Shown in pieces: positions 9,308 through 17,263 of a stretch of DNA of 64,000 nucleotides. The translations under genes were made by a program, and so were the position numbers. Below the pieces are notes generated by a model. The model worked only from the letters and a program-made list of their open reading frames with translations. It was not told where the DNA came from and did not search any database. Origin of the DNA: Bradyrhizobiaceae bacterium (GTDB lineage: Bacteria > Pseudomonadota > Alphaproteobacteria > Rhizobiales > Xanthobacteraceae); NCBI GenBank assembly GCA_020544565.1, contig CP078014.1, forward strand, positions 2,234,016 through 2,298,015. The letters run 5' to 3'. Numbering within the stretch: the stretch's first letter is position 1; the number at the start of each line of letters is the position of its first letter.

Positions 9308-9659
9308 AGATTTCTCCATCGCGAATGGCGAGATCGGCCTTGCGCAAGCGAACTTTCTCATTGCCCTGATGAGCGCCGGTCCGGATGCTGAACTCATAGC
9401 CGTGCCAGGGACACACGATGTTGATTTCGGTCTCGTCATATTCCATGGCGCGAACGGTGCGATCTTCCGCAACCGGCTCCAATACGCGCTTCATGATACG
9501 TCCCTGACAGACGGGCCCGGCGCGATGCGCACATCGATTGTGCCAGGCAAAGAAGTCATCGCCGATCCGGAAGACGCCGACCTCCTTGTCGCCGCATACG
9601 ATCACCTTGCGATCGCCATCGGCATAATCCGCCACTTTCCCAGCGTTATATTCCGGCAT
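9291..9659 (-). CDS. Rieske-type 2Fe-2S ferredoxin
   Basis: A 122-residue soluble Rieske protein with ligands Cys43/His45 (CAH) and Cys83/His86 (CPWH). The first loop is stretched relative to a classical Rieske ferredoxin and carries an extra CQG. It should deliver electrons to an oxygenase, but no Rieske oxygenase large subunit is adjacent. GGAGAAG precedes ATG 9659 at good spacing. It heads a three-gene minus-strand operon whose distal gene is the chimera. Prophage sequence begins within about 30-75 bp upstream. Confidence 0.88.
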   Translation of the reverse strand: MPEYNAGKVADYADGDRKVIVCGDKEVGVFRIGDDFFAWHNRCAHRAGPVCQGRIMKRVLEPVAEDRTVRAMEYDETEINIVCPWHGYEFSIRTGAHQGNEKVRLRKADLAIRDGEIYVVIQ

Positions 9660-9663
9660 TCAT

Positions 9664-9738
9664 CTTCTCCGTCAGTATCCCGGCCTGCGCGCTGACCGAG
9701 ACGAGCTTCTTGCTGACGCCAATCCGCCCGCGACTTGA
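9664..9738 (+). pseudogene. Possible detached tail of the phage small terminase gene
   Basis: An open frame ending RADRDELLADANPPAT stops at TGA 9736-9738 and overlaps the TTG start of the large terminase gene (TTGA), the coupling expected between small and large terminase genes. The front of a small terminase gene lies at the far end of the prophage (20541 onwards). Only the last 16 codons or so look phage-like, and the 5' limit is uncertain. The assignment rests on the overlap and the permuted order, not on a recognised domain. Confidence 0.25.
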
Positions 9739-11708
9739 ATGACGATATTCTTGGTTTCGACGGCGCCGCGGAGATCCTTCGCGCATGGCGCAGCGGCCTT
9801 ACGCCAGACCCCGACCTGACAGTCTCGCAGTGGGCGGATCGCCATCGCCGGCTGGGATCGCGGGCGTCCGCTGAGCCCGGACGCTATCGTACCGTGCGCA
9901 CGCCCTACATGCGCGAGATCATGGATCGGCTATCGCCTGGCGATCCGGCACAGCGCATCGTGTTCATGAAAGCTGCACAGGTCGGCGCGACCGAGGCCGG
10001 CAACAACTGGATCGGTTTTGTCATCCACCAGGCACCGGGACCGATGCTGGCCGTGCAGCCGACGGTGGAACTGGCCAAACGCAACTCGCGCCAGCGAATC
10101 GATCCGCTGATCGACGAAAGTCCCGAGCTGCGGGACCGCGTCAAACCGGCGCGCTCACGCGACGCCGGCAACACCATGCTGTCCAAGGAATTCGCTGGCG
10201 GCATCCTGATCATGACGGGCGCCAACTCGGCGGTGGGCCTGCGCTCGACGCCGGCCCGCTACATCTTTCTCGACGAGGTCGACGCCTATCCGGCTTCGGC
10301 CGACGAGGAAGGCGATCCGGTGACGCTCGCCGAGGCCCGGTCGCTGACCTTCGCGCATCGGCGGAAAGTGTTGCTGGTCTCAACGCCGACGATCCGCGGT
10401 CTCTCGCGCATCGAGCGTGAATATGAGGCAAGCGACCGACGGCGCTACTTCGTGCCGTGCCCGCATTGCCGCGAGATGCAGTGGCTGAAGTTCGAGCGGC
10501 TGCGCTGGGACAAGGGGAGACCAGAAAGCGCGCATTATTCATGTGGCTCCTGCGATGGCGCGATCGCCGAGCACCATAAGGCGACGATGCTGGAGCGCGG
10601 CGAATGGCGTCCGACGGCAGCAGCTGTTGATCCTACGACGGTCGGCTACCACCTCTCGGCGCTGTATTCGCCGCCGGGTTGGATGAGCTGGATGCAGATC
10701 GCGCGAGCGCACGAGGCGGCGATGGGCTCGGACGAGGCGCTGCGAGCCTTCCGCAACACTGTCCTTGGTGAGAGCTGGGTCGAGACCGGTGAGGCGCCGG
10801 ACTGGCGGCGGCTCTATGATCGGCGTGAGCACTGGACATCAGGCACGGTTCCTGTGGGCGGGTTATTCCTGACTGCAGGCGCCGACGTCCAGAAGGACCG
10901 GATCGAGATCGATGTCTGGGCCTGGGGCCGCGGGCTGGAGAGCTGGCTCGTCGATCATATCGTGATCGCAGGCGGGCCCGACCGGCCGGAAGCATGGGCG
11001 GAATTGTCGGCGCTGTTGGATCGTATCTGGTCGCACCAGCGCGGCGCTCACTTGAGGATCGCGCGGCTCGCCATCGACACCGGCTTCGAGGCGCCAGCGG
11101 TCTATGCCTGGTCGCGCCGGCAGGGATTTATGCAGGTCGCGCCAGTCAAGGGCGTCGAGGGCTTCAACCGCTCAAGCCCGGTATCGGGCCCGACTTTCGT
11201 CGACGCGACCGAGGGTGGCAAGCGCCTGCGCCGCGGCGCGCGGCTGTGGACCGTGGCGGTGTCGACCTTCAAGGCCGAGACCTATCGTTTTCTGCGGCTG
11301 GAACAACCAACCGAGGAAGAACGTGCAAGCGGTGGCGTGTTTCCGCCTGGAGCGGTGCATTTGCCGCACTGGGTCGAGAACGAATGGCTCAAGCAGTTCA
11401 CGGCTGAGCAGCTGGTGACCGTGCGCACAAAGCGCGGTTTCGCCCGCCTCGAATGGCAAAAGCTCAGAGAGCGCAACGAAGCGCTCGACTGCCGCGTCTA
11501 CGCCCGTGCCGCCGCCTGGATCGTCGGCGCCGACCGCTGGACCGAGGCGATGTGGTCCGATCTGGAACGACAGATCGGACCAGTGGAGGAGGTCGACAGC
11601 AAACAGTCGGCCAATCCGCAATTGGAGAGCGGTGCCGTAGCCGGCGTCATTCGTCATCGGCCAACGCGCCACGGCCGCCGCGTATTCCAGTCGAGCTATC
11701 TGAGTTGA
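9735..11708 (+). CDS. Phage terminase large subunit, GpA family
   Basis: A 657-residue, apparently full-length lambda gpA-type packaging motor. The ATPase region has an adenine/Walker A-like segment KAAQVGATEAGNN at residues 79-90 and Walker B YIFLDEVDAYP with D180/E181. A zinc-ribbon-like pair, Cys242/245 and Cys270/273, follows. The C-terminal half is the nuclease domain. It starts at TTG 9735. The gene order terminase, gpW, portal, S49 protease is that of lambda-like head modules. It is intact although the prophage around it is decayed. Confidence 0.93.
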   Translation: MNDDILGFDGAAEILRAWRSGLTPDPDLTVSQWADRHRRLGSRASAEPGRYRTVRTPYMREIMDRLSPGDPAQRIVFMKAAQVGATEAGNNWIGFVIHQAPGPMLAVQPTVELAKRNSRQRIDPLIDESPELRDRVKPARSRDAGNTMLSKEFAGGILIMTGANSAVGLRSTPARYIFLDEVDAYPASADEEGDPVTLAEARSLTFAHRRKVLLVSTPTIRGLSRIEREYEASDRRRYFVPCPHCREMQWLKFERLRWDKGRPESAHYSCGSCDGAIAEHHKATMLERGEWRPTAAAVDPTTVGYHLSALYSPPGWMSWMQIARAHEAAMGSDEALRAFRNTVLGESWVETGEAPDWRRLYDRREHWTSGTVPVGGLFLTAGADVQKDRIEIDVWAWGRGLESWLVDHIVIAGGPDRPEAWAELSALLDRIWSHQRGAHLRIARLAIDTGFEAPAVYAWSRRQGFMQVAPVKGVEGFNRSSPVSGPTFVDATEGGKRLRRGARLWTVAVSTFKAETYRFLRLEQPTEEERASGGVFPPGAVHLPHWVENEWLKQFTAEQLVTVRTKRGFARLEWQKLRERNEALDCRVYARAAAWIVGADRWTEAMWSDLERQIGPVEEVDSKQSANPQLESGAVAGVIRHRPTRHGRRVFQSSYLS

Positions 11709-11711
11709 GCC

Positions 11712-11924
11712 ATGACACTCGAAGAGATGTTGGCGCAACGCGATGCGCTGCTCGCAGCGCGCTTTCGCGGCGTGCGCACCGTCGAAATCGACGGCCGCCG
11801 GGTCACATATGCGAGCGATGCCGAGATGGCGGCCGCTATCACCGATCTCGAGCGCCGCATTGCCGCGACCCGGGAAGGTGGCCGCAAGCGCCGCATTCTC
11901 ACGTCTGCGTCGAAGGGGCTTTGA
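11712..11924 (+). CDS. gpW-like head-tail joining protein
   Basis: A 70-residue protein (MTLEEMLAQRDALLAARFRG) matching gpW-type connectors in size and position between the terminase and portal genes. In lambda gpW closes the portal after DNA packaging. It begins 3 bp after the terminase stop and ends next to the portal GTG. Confidence 0.8.
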   Translation: MTLEEMLAQRDALLAARFRGVRTVEIDGRRVTYASDAEMAAAITDLERRIAATREGGRKRRILTSASKGL

Positions 11925-13391
11925 GTGCTCGCCTCACTGACAGCATTTCGTCGCCGCGTCGGTGCCTTCATTGGCGGGTTCGAGGCAGGGCTTGCAAATC
12001 GGCGACTAAGAGGATTTCAGCCGAGCCGGGCGCATCTCAACACGCTGATTGCGGCAGCAGGCCCCGATATCATGGCCCGCGCCCGCTGGCTGGTGCGCAA
12101 CAATGGTTATGCCGCCAATGCGATCGAGAGCTGGGCTGGCAATGTCGTTGGCGCAGGCATCAAACCGTCGTCTCTCATCAAGGATGCTGGCTTGAAAGCC
12201 GCGGTTCAGGAGCTTTGGCTCAGCTGGACCGATGAAGCCGATGCGGAGAGCTTCACCGACTTCTATGGCCTGCAGCGCCGCGCCGCGCGCGAAGTGTTTA
12301 TTGCCGGCGAGGTATTCTTTCGATTTCGGCCGCGGCGACCTCAGGATGGATTGACCGTCCCGCTGCAGTTGCAGATGTTGCCGTCGGAGATGCTACCGCT
12401 CAGTCGTAACGAAGTTATGCCCGGCGGCAATGTGATTCGACAGGGGATCGAATTCGATCGCGTAGGTCGTCGTGTTGCCTATCACTTTCTGCGGAGACAC
12501 CCGGGCGACATCACCGATCTCGGCCTCGCTGGCGAAACCGTCCGCATCCCGGCCTCCGAGATCGTGCACGTCATCGATCCGGTCGATGCCGGTCAGTTGC
12601 GCGGCGTGTCACGGTTTGCCGCTGGCATCGTCAAGCTGTTCCTGCTTGATCAGTATGACGACGCCGAACTCGACCGCAAGAAGGTCGCGGCAATGCACGC
12701 GCTGTTTATCACGACGCCAGCGCCAGCCGAACCGCTCGATACCGCGGAGGGCCGGGACGACAACGACGAGCGTACCATCGACCTGCAGCCCGGCCAGATC
12801 ACCATGCTGGAGCCGGGTGAGGAGGTGCAGACCTCCGCGCCGGCCGACTCAGGACAGACCTACGAGCCGTTTCAGTACCGTACGCTGCTGCAGGTCTCAG
12901 CGGCGTTGGGTGTACCTTATGCGTATCTGTCGAACGATATGCTCAAGGCGAATTACTCGAATTCTCGCCTGGCTCTGCTCGAATTTCGCAGGCGGATCGA
13001 GGCCTATCAACATGCGGTCATGGTCTGGCAGCTCTGCCGACAGGTCTGGGCACGATGGATGGACACTGCAGTGCTTGCGGGCACGCTTGCATTGCCGGAC
13101 TATAATCAGCGCCGGCGCGAGCATCTCGCCTGCGGATGGTTACCGCCGAAGTGGGATTGGGTCGATCCGCTCAAGGATGCCCGCGCCGAAATCGAACAGA
13201 TCGATGCCGGCCTCAAGAGCCGCACCCAAGCGCTGGCCGAGCGCGGTTACGACGCCGAGCAGGTCGACGCCGAGATTGCAGCGGACAAGGCAAGGGAGCA
13301 GCGGCTCGGGTTGACGTTCAATACCACGCCGCACGCTCCAGGCGACAGTGCGGAAACCCAAACTATATCCGATCAGGCAGCCCTCGGATGA
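11925..13391 (+). CDS. Phage portal protein, lambda gpB family
   Basis: A 488-residue protein of normal length, starting at GTG 11925 directly after the gpW stop. The core is typical of lambda-family portals: ARWLVRNNGYAANAIESWAGNVVGAGI near residue 50 and PYAYLSNDMLKANYSNSRLALLEFRRRIE near residue 325. It forms the dodecameric DNA entry ring. The 3' end overlaps the antitoxin gene on the opposite strand by 19 bp. Confidence 0.93.
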   Translation: MLASLTAFRRRVGAFIGGFEAGLANRRLRGFQPSRAHLNTLIAAAGPDIMARARWLVRNNGYAANAIESWAGNVVGAGIKPSSLIKDAGLKAAVQELWLSWTDEADAESFTDFYGLQRRAAREVFIAGEVFFRFRPRRPQDGLTVPLQLQMLPSEMLPLSRNEVMPGGNVIRQGIEFDRVGRRVAYHFLRRHPGDITDLGLAGETVRIPASEIVHVIDPVDAGQLRGVSRFAAGIVKLFLLDQYDDAELDRKKVAAMHALFITTPAPAEPLDTAEGRDDNDERTIDLQPGQITMLEPGEEVQTSAPADSGQTYEPFQYRTLLQVSAALGVPYAYLSNDMLKANYSNSRLALLEFRRRIEAYQHAVMVWQLCRQVWARWMDTAVLAGTLALPDYNQRRREHLACGWLPPKWDWVDPLKDARAEIEQIDAGLKSRTQALAERGYDAEQVDAEIAADKAREQRLGLTFNTTPHAPGDSAETQTISDQAALG

Positions 13392-13666
13392 ACCCGTGCG
13401 TTGATCTTCTTGCCGACTTGATCGCGGGCCATTTCCAGGTCGTAGGTCGCCTGCATCCCCATCCAGAATTCAGCACTGGTTCCGAAATAGCGCGCAAGCC
13501 GCAACGCAGTATCGGGCGTGATCGCACGCTTGCCGTTGACAACCTCACTCACACGGATCTGCGGGACGTCGATTGCCTTGGCGAGCGCGTACTGGCTCAG
13601 CCCAAGCGGCTTGAGAAAGTCTTCACGCAGCACTTCGCCGGGATGGGCGGGAGCAAAATCGGCCAT
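13373..13666 (-). CDS. higA: HigA-family antitoxin (XRE helix-turn-helix)
   Basis: A 97-residue protein beginning MADFAPAHPGEVLREDFLKPLGLSQYALAKAI, the signature of HigA/VapI antitoxins. The helix-turn-helix spans about residues 24-60, and a C-terminal tail binds toxin. The ATG at 13666 lies 10 bp after the toxin stop, giving the toxin-first order usual for higBA. It likely represses its own promoter. It sits antisense inside a phage head module. Confidence 0.9.
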   Translation of the reverse strand: MADFAPAHPGEVLREDFLKPLGLSQYALAKAIDVPQIRVSEVVNGKRAITPDTALRLARYFGTSAEFWMGMQATYDLEMARDQVGKKINARVHPRAA

Positions 13667-13676
13667 GGTTTTGTCC

Positions 13677-13958
13677 TCAATGATAGTCAACGATCTCCAC
13701 GTCGTAGGCATCGCCATCGCGCCAGCGAAAGCAGATCCGCCACTGATCGTTGATCCGGACGCTATGCTGGCCCCGCCGGTCCTTGGTGAGGGCTTCCAGT
13801 CGATTGCCGGGCGGCGCCCGAAGATCATCGAGACTGCGGGCGTTATGGATCTGGATCAGCTTACGGTTCGCCACCTTCAGAATGTCGTTCGGAACGCCCT
13901 TGATAAAGCGGCGCGCCCACGCGGCCTCCGCTGCCGCATTCCGGAACAATTTGATCAT
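13677..13958 (-). CDS. higB: HigB-type RelE/ParE-fold toxin
   Basis: A 93-residue ribosome-dependent mRNA interferase-like protein. Family features are the central LEALTKDRRGQHSVRINDQWRICFRW and the ending DAYDVEIVDYH. It is the first gene of the pair with higA. The promoter should lie at 13959-14012, where an AT-rich stretch carries GCGTTAGCTAACGC at 13977-13990, a perfect 14-bp palindrome and a probable HigA operator. Confidence 0.9.
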   Translation of the reverse strand: MIKLFRNAAAEAAWARRFIKGVPNDILKVANRKLIQIHNARSLDDLRAPPGNRLEALTKDRRGQHSVRINDQWRICFRWRDGDAYDVEIVDYH

Positions 13959-13976
13959 CGCTAATACTAATGCAAT

Positions 13977-13990
13977 GCGTTAGCTAACGC
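13977..13990. promoter_or_regulatory. Palindrome upstream of higBA, candidate HigA operator
   Basis: GCGTTAGCTAACGC is a perfect 14-bp palindrome in the AT-rich gap between higB (minus) and the phage protease gene (plus). TA operators are usually such palindromes overlapping the promoter. It could also affect the protease promoter. Confidence 0.5.
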
Positions 13991-14012
13991 AACACATAAG
14001 TATTTCCGCTCC

Positions 14013-15299
14013 ATGATGACCAACCTTCCGTATGTCGCCTCCCGGGTGTTCGGAAGGCCGCTATTGATTGCGCGCGCCAAGCTGGAGGTCATCCTTGACG
14101 TACTCGGGCCTCGCTTTGCCGGCGGCTCCCTGGAGGTGGTCAATCAGAAAGCCGATCCGTTACCGCTGACATCGATCACTGTCGAGCGGATCGCGGTCAT
14201 TTCGGTGATCGGTACGCTTGTGAGCCGCTCGGGCTACCTCGATGCCGCCAGCGGCCTCCAGGCCTACAGCGATATTGCAGGTGCCATCACTGCAGCGATG
14301 GATGACGCGAGCGTGCGCGGCGTCATCCTCGACATCGACTCCCCCGGCGGGGAAGTCGGCGGTCTGTTCGACCTCGTCGAGCAGATTCTGGCCATCCGAA
14401 GCGCGAGCGCAAAGCCGCTCTGGGCCATGGCCAACGAGTGCGCCTTGTCGGCCGCCTATGCCATCGCCAGCGCCGCCGACCGGCTTTACGTCACGCGTAC
14501 CGGCGAGGTCGGCTCGATTGGCGTCGTCGCCGTTCATGTCGACGAAAGTGGCGCGGATGCTAAGGCCGGGCTGTCATGGAGCTTCGTTTTCGCTGGTGAT
14601 CAGAAGGTCGACGGCAATGCCCATGAACCGCTGTCTCAGCGCGCACGAGCCAGCATTCAGGCCGACGTCGACCGCCTTTACTCCGAGTTCTGCGCGCTGG
14701 TTGCCGCAAACCGAGGCATGGGCTCCGAGGCGGTGCGCGGCACGGCCGCGGCGATCTACCGCGGCGCGCTCGCAGTTCGCACCGGTCTTGCCGACCGGCT
14801 AGGTACGCTCGATCTCGCTATCGCCGAGATGGCCGCCGAACTCGACCGCGCCGCACCGGGGCGCATGCACGTCAACCCGACACCAAGGAGGAGCCTGTCC
14901 ATGGCGACCAACGAGACTGAACATACGCAGAATCAACCGGGCGAGCAGCAGCATGCAGTCGCTCCTGAGCAAGCGCCAACGAGCGCTGCCCCTGCGCTTC
15001 CACCTCTGCCAGCTCCTGAGACGACGACGGAAGTGGGGATCGCCGAAAAGCTGCGGGTGGAGTTTGCCGAAGTGGCTACAATCGTAAGCCAGGCCGCCCG
15101 GCTCGGCGTCACAATCGATGCCGCCGACGCGCTGAAGAAGGGCATCACGCCCGACGCGCTGCGCCGCTCCGTGCTCGACACACTTGCCGCGCGGGCCGAG
15201 GCCACCACCGTGATCGCTGCCGCCCCTTCCACCCAGGCTACTGGCGATAGTCCGATTGTGCGGCGTGCCAGAGAGCGCGCGGCAGCGGCGCGCGTCTGA
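14013..15299 (+). CDS. Phage S49-family (SppA-like) capsid assembly protease with C-terminal scaffold
   Basis: A 428-residue protein equivalent to lambda gpC. The protease domain, about residues 1-285, holds the Ser/Lys dyad expected of S49 enzymes: Ser146 in NECALSAAY and Lys198 in GDQKVDGN, with DIDSPGGEVGG at 108-117. The region after about residue 297 is Pro/Gln/Glu-rich, then helical, as in scaffolding domains. It would mature the procapsid. It is intact, although the capsid gene it serves is destroyed. Confidence 0.9.
   Translation: MMTNLPYVASRVFGRPLLIARAKLEVILDVLGPRFAGGSLEVVNQKADPLPLTSITVERIAVISVIGTLVSRSGYLDAASGLQAYSDIAGAITAAMDDASVRGVILDIDSPGGEVGGLFDLVEQILAIRSASAKPLWAMANECALSAAYAIASAADRLYVTRTGEVGSIGVVAVHVDESGADAKAGLSWSFVFAGDQKVDGNAHEPLSQRARASIQADVDRLYSEFCALVAANRGMGSEAVRGTAAAIYRGALAVRTGLADRLGTLDLAIAEMAAELDRAAPGRMHVNPTPRRSLSMATNETEHTQNQPGEQQHAVAPEQAPTSAAPALPPLPAPETTTEVGIAEKLRVEFAEVATIVSQAARLGVTIDAADALKKGITPDALRRSVLDTLAARAEATTVIAAAPSTQATGDSPIVRRARERAAAARV
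14901..15299 (+). CDS. Internal in-frame start: Nu3-like scaffolding protein
   Basis: Within the protease gene, AAGGAGGAG at 14885-14893 stands 7 bases before an in-frame ATG at 14901. This would give a separate 132-residue protein (MATNETEHTQNQPGEQQ...). Lambda makes its scaffold Nu3 from the same kind of nested start within gene C. The strong ribosome site inside a coding frame supports real use. Confidence 0.75.
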   Translation: MATNETEHTQNQPGEQQHAVAPEQAPTSAAPALPPLPAPETTTEVGIAEKLRVEFAEVATIVSQAARLGVTIDAADALKKGITPDALRRSVLDTLAARAEATTVIAAAPSTQATGDSPIVRRARERAAAARV

Positions 15300-15325
15300 T
15301 CATGGAAACTTGAGGAGCCCCCGAC

Positions 15326-15433
15326 ATGCCTACACTGATCATGGCGCCGACGCTTGGCGACCTGCTCAAATACGAGCTCAATGGCAACTATAGCCGCGAG
15401 ACCGTTACCCTTATGGTGCGCCGGCCAACCTGA
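15326..15433 (+). pseudogene. Head decoration protein D, N-terminal remnant
   Basis: From ATG 15326, preceded by TTGAGGAGCC, the frame reads MPTLIMAPTLGDLLKYELNG then YSRETVTL, which is the start of lambda D-type decoration proteins. After about 28 codons it leaves the family and stops at TGA 15431. About three quarters of the gene is missing. The break coincides with the start of capsid-protein sequence in another frame. Confidence 0.75.
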
Positions 15434-15582
15434 TCGAGACCGTCAACACCATGGGGCTGCCGATCTATGCCCGCCAGATTGCGCGGCTGGACGGTAGCGC
15501 CATCGACGTCAAGACCGAGGCCTCGCCACTGCCGATCAACAAGCGACCGCGCCTCGCCGTCAAGATTACTACCAGCAACTAA
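15412..15582 (+). pseudogene. Major capsid protein E, C-terminal remnant
   Basis: In the frame ending at TAA 15580-15582 the sequence reads ANLIETVNTMGLPIYARQ and then SPLPINKRPRLAVKITTSN, the C-terminus of lambda E-type major capsid proteins. Only the last 55 or so residues of about 340 remain. The front of this gene and the rest of the upstream decoration gene are gone, consistent with one deletion of somewhat over 1 kb. The prophage cannot build its own capsid. Confidence 0.75.
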
Positions 15583-15588
15583 GCTATC

Positions 15589-15909
15589 GTGGTGGACGCA
15601 TTCACCGCGGCGATCGATGCGCTGTTCGCCGACCCGAATATTGCCCGCGTCGCGATCTGGCGTCCGGGCGGGGTGGGGTCGGGCGTCGCTGTTCGTGTCA
15701 CCGTACGGCGGCCCGACCAGATCGTCGGCTTTGGCGACAGCCGAGCAATCCTGCCGACGGTGCTCATCGATGTGCGGCGCTCGGAGGTTGCAGAACCTGC
15801 GAGCGGCGACACGGTCGAGTTCGATGGCGACACCTTTGAAATCATTGCGCCGCCCATTGCTGACAGCCTGCGGCTGGTGTGGGTCTGCGAGGCCTCATTG
15901 CAGGGTTGA
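15589..15909 (+). CDS. Phage head-tail attachment protein (probable)
   Basis: A 106-residue protein starting at GTG 15589 (VDAFTAAIDALFADPNIAR) and ending SLRLVWVCEASLQG. Size and position after the capsid gene match head completion/attachment proteins such as lambda FII. The family is not certain from sequence. It begins 6 bp after the capsid remnant stop and is followed by the DUF6441-like gene. Confidence 0.65.
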   Translation: MVDAFTAAIDALFADPNIARVAIWRPGGVGSGVAVRVTVRRPDQIVGFGDSRAILPTVLIDVRRSEVAEPASGDTVEFDGDTFEIIAPPIADSLRLVWVCEASLQG

Positions 15910-15913
15910 ACTG

Positions 15914-16588
15914 ATGCGCTTCACGTTGAAGGCCAACGATCTCGCTAAAATTCTCACTGACAACGAAATACAGGCAGCGCGCTCGGTCACCGGCGCCATG
16001 CGCGAGGTAACCGATGGGCTCAAGGGCGATCTCCGCGCCGATATCGTCGATGCCGGCCTCGGACGTCGACTCGCCAACACCTGGCGCGGCAAGACCTTTC
16101 CCGAGAGCGGCACAAGCCTCGATGCGGCTGCCTTTATCTGGTCGAAGGCACCGAACCTTGTCGACGTCTTCGATCGCGGCGTAACCATCCGCTCGAAGAA
16201 CGGTTTCTGGCTTGCGATCCCGACGCCGGCCGCGGGCGCGACTGGTCTGACGACGACCGGCGCTCGTGCACGGATTACGCCCGGCGGCTTCGAGCGGCGC
16301 ACCGGCATGCGGCTGCGCTTCGTCTATCGTCGCGGAAAGCCGTCGCTGCTGGTTGTCGACAACGCACGGCTGAGCAAACGAGGGCTGGCACGGCCGAACG
16401 CCGGTCGGACCCGCAACGGCGAGCAGTTCACCCGCCTGACAGGTCGATCGACCGTCGTCGTATTCATCCTGGTGCCGCAGGTCACGCTACGCAAGCGGCT
16501 CGATGTCGAGCCGATCGCACAGCGCTGGGCAACTCGACCGGCAAGGACGCAATCCTCGATAGTGACAGGAGAACATTCGCTACGGTGA
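15914..16588 (+). CDS. DUF6441-like phage structural protein, C-terminus probably altered
   Basis: A 224-residue frame from ATG 15914 (MRFTLKANDLAKILTDNEIQAARSVTGAM). It resembles the basic protein that follows the head-tail attachment gene in alphaproteobacterial phages, with SGTSLDAAAFIWSKAPNLVDVFDRG in the middle. The family pattern continues to LDVEPIAQRWA near 16530. The last 20 or so residues look unrelated, and a different open frame takes over there, so the end is probably a deletion joint. Expected downstream tail genes are absent. Confidence 0.6.
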   Translation: MRFTLKANDLAKILTDNEIQAARSVTGAMREVTDGLKGDLRADIVDAGLGRRLANTWRGKTFPESGTSLDAAAFIWSKAPNLVDVFDRGVTIRSKNGFWLAIPTPAAGATGLTTTGARARITPGGFERRTGMRLRFVYRRGKPSLLVVDNARLSKRGLARPNAGRTRNGEQFTRLTGRSTVVVFILVPQVTLRKRLDVEPIAQRWATRPARTQSSIVTGEHSLR

Positions 16589-16713
16589 AGGCCGAGCGGC
16601 TCGATAAAGTGCAGCCAGCGGACGTAACAGTATCCAGTACGAATGCTACGGCGAGTGCTCGTGCTAGCGCCAGAGCCAAAGCACCAGCACACGAGCCTCG
16701 CCAAGCAGTATGA
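16525..16713 (+). pseudogene. Unidentified C-terminal gene fragment after the phage head module
   Basis: An open frame without its own start reads GNSTGKDAILDSDRRTFATV, then KAERLDKVQPADVTVSSTNA, and ends in an Ala/Arg/Ser-rich tail at TGA 16711. It has protein-like composition but I do not recognise it. It begins where the DUF6441-like frame loses similarity, so it is probably the end of another gene brought in by a deletion. Confidence 0.4.
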
Positions 16714-16801
16714 TTTACTCTTTCACTATGCTGCAGGTGTGAGTCACAAAAAAGCTAAAGCCGCTCACGTCTCCGCGCTTTTGCAACATCGCAGCACGTC
16801 G

Positions 16802-17248
16802 CTATCGAATGACCAGCACAGGAATCTCTGTCTTTACCAGCACCTCCGACGTCTGGCTCCCCAACAGCATCTTCTGAATACCGCGCCGGCCATGAGAGGA
16901 CATCACGATGAGATCACAACTTCTGAGTCTCGCAAATCTGACGATCGCCTCAGCTGGCGATTCGTCGATTTCATGCGCCAGTTCGGCCAAAAGGCCATGC
17001 TCTCTCGCGCGCCTTTCGATATATGCAAAACGATCCTTCATGAGGTTCTCGATCTGCTGATCGTAACGGGTCGCCGGGTTTCCAACGCCACCCTGTTGAG
17101 CCGCGCGTACTTCTTCAGGGCGCAATGGTTCCGAGACGGTTAGAACCGTAACTTTCGCATCGAGTGCCTTGGCAAGCTGAAAACCATGTTCGAGCCCCTT
17201 ACGAGCGAGGTCCGATCCATCTGTCGCAACCATAATGTGTCTGTACAT
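16802..17248 (-). CDS. Universal stress protein (UspA family)
   Basis: A 148-residue protein beginning MYRHIMVATDGSDLARKGLEHG. Near the C-terminus lies an ATP-binding type motif (SSHGRRGIQKMLLGSQTSEVL), so this is the nucleotide-binding UspA class. Length is standard. It lies 15 bp downstream of the first heme protein gene on the same strand, suggesting a stress-related pair. It is not a usual phage gene and marks accessory DNA in the prophage debris. Confidence 0.9.
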   Translation of the reverse strand: MYRHIMVATDGSDLARKGLEHGFQLAKALDAKVTVLTVSEPLRPEEVRAAQQGGVGNPATRYDQQIENLMKDRFAYIERRAREHGLLAELAHEIDESPAEAIVRFARLRSCDLIVMSSHGRRGIQKMLLGSQTSEVLVKTEIPVLVIR

Positions 17249-17263
17249 ATCTGCTCGCTATTG

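Noticed and set aside
16705-16801. tRNA or small RNA gene as a phage integration target
   Set aside because: No cloverleaf or CCA-ended structure could be drawn here, nor at 9660-9735 or 21100-21510.
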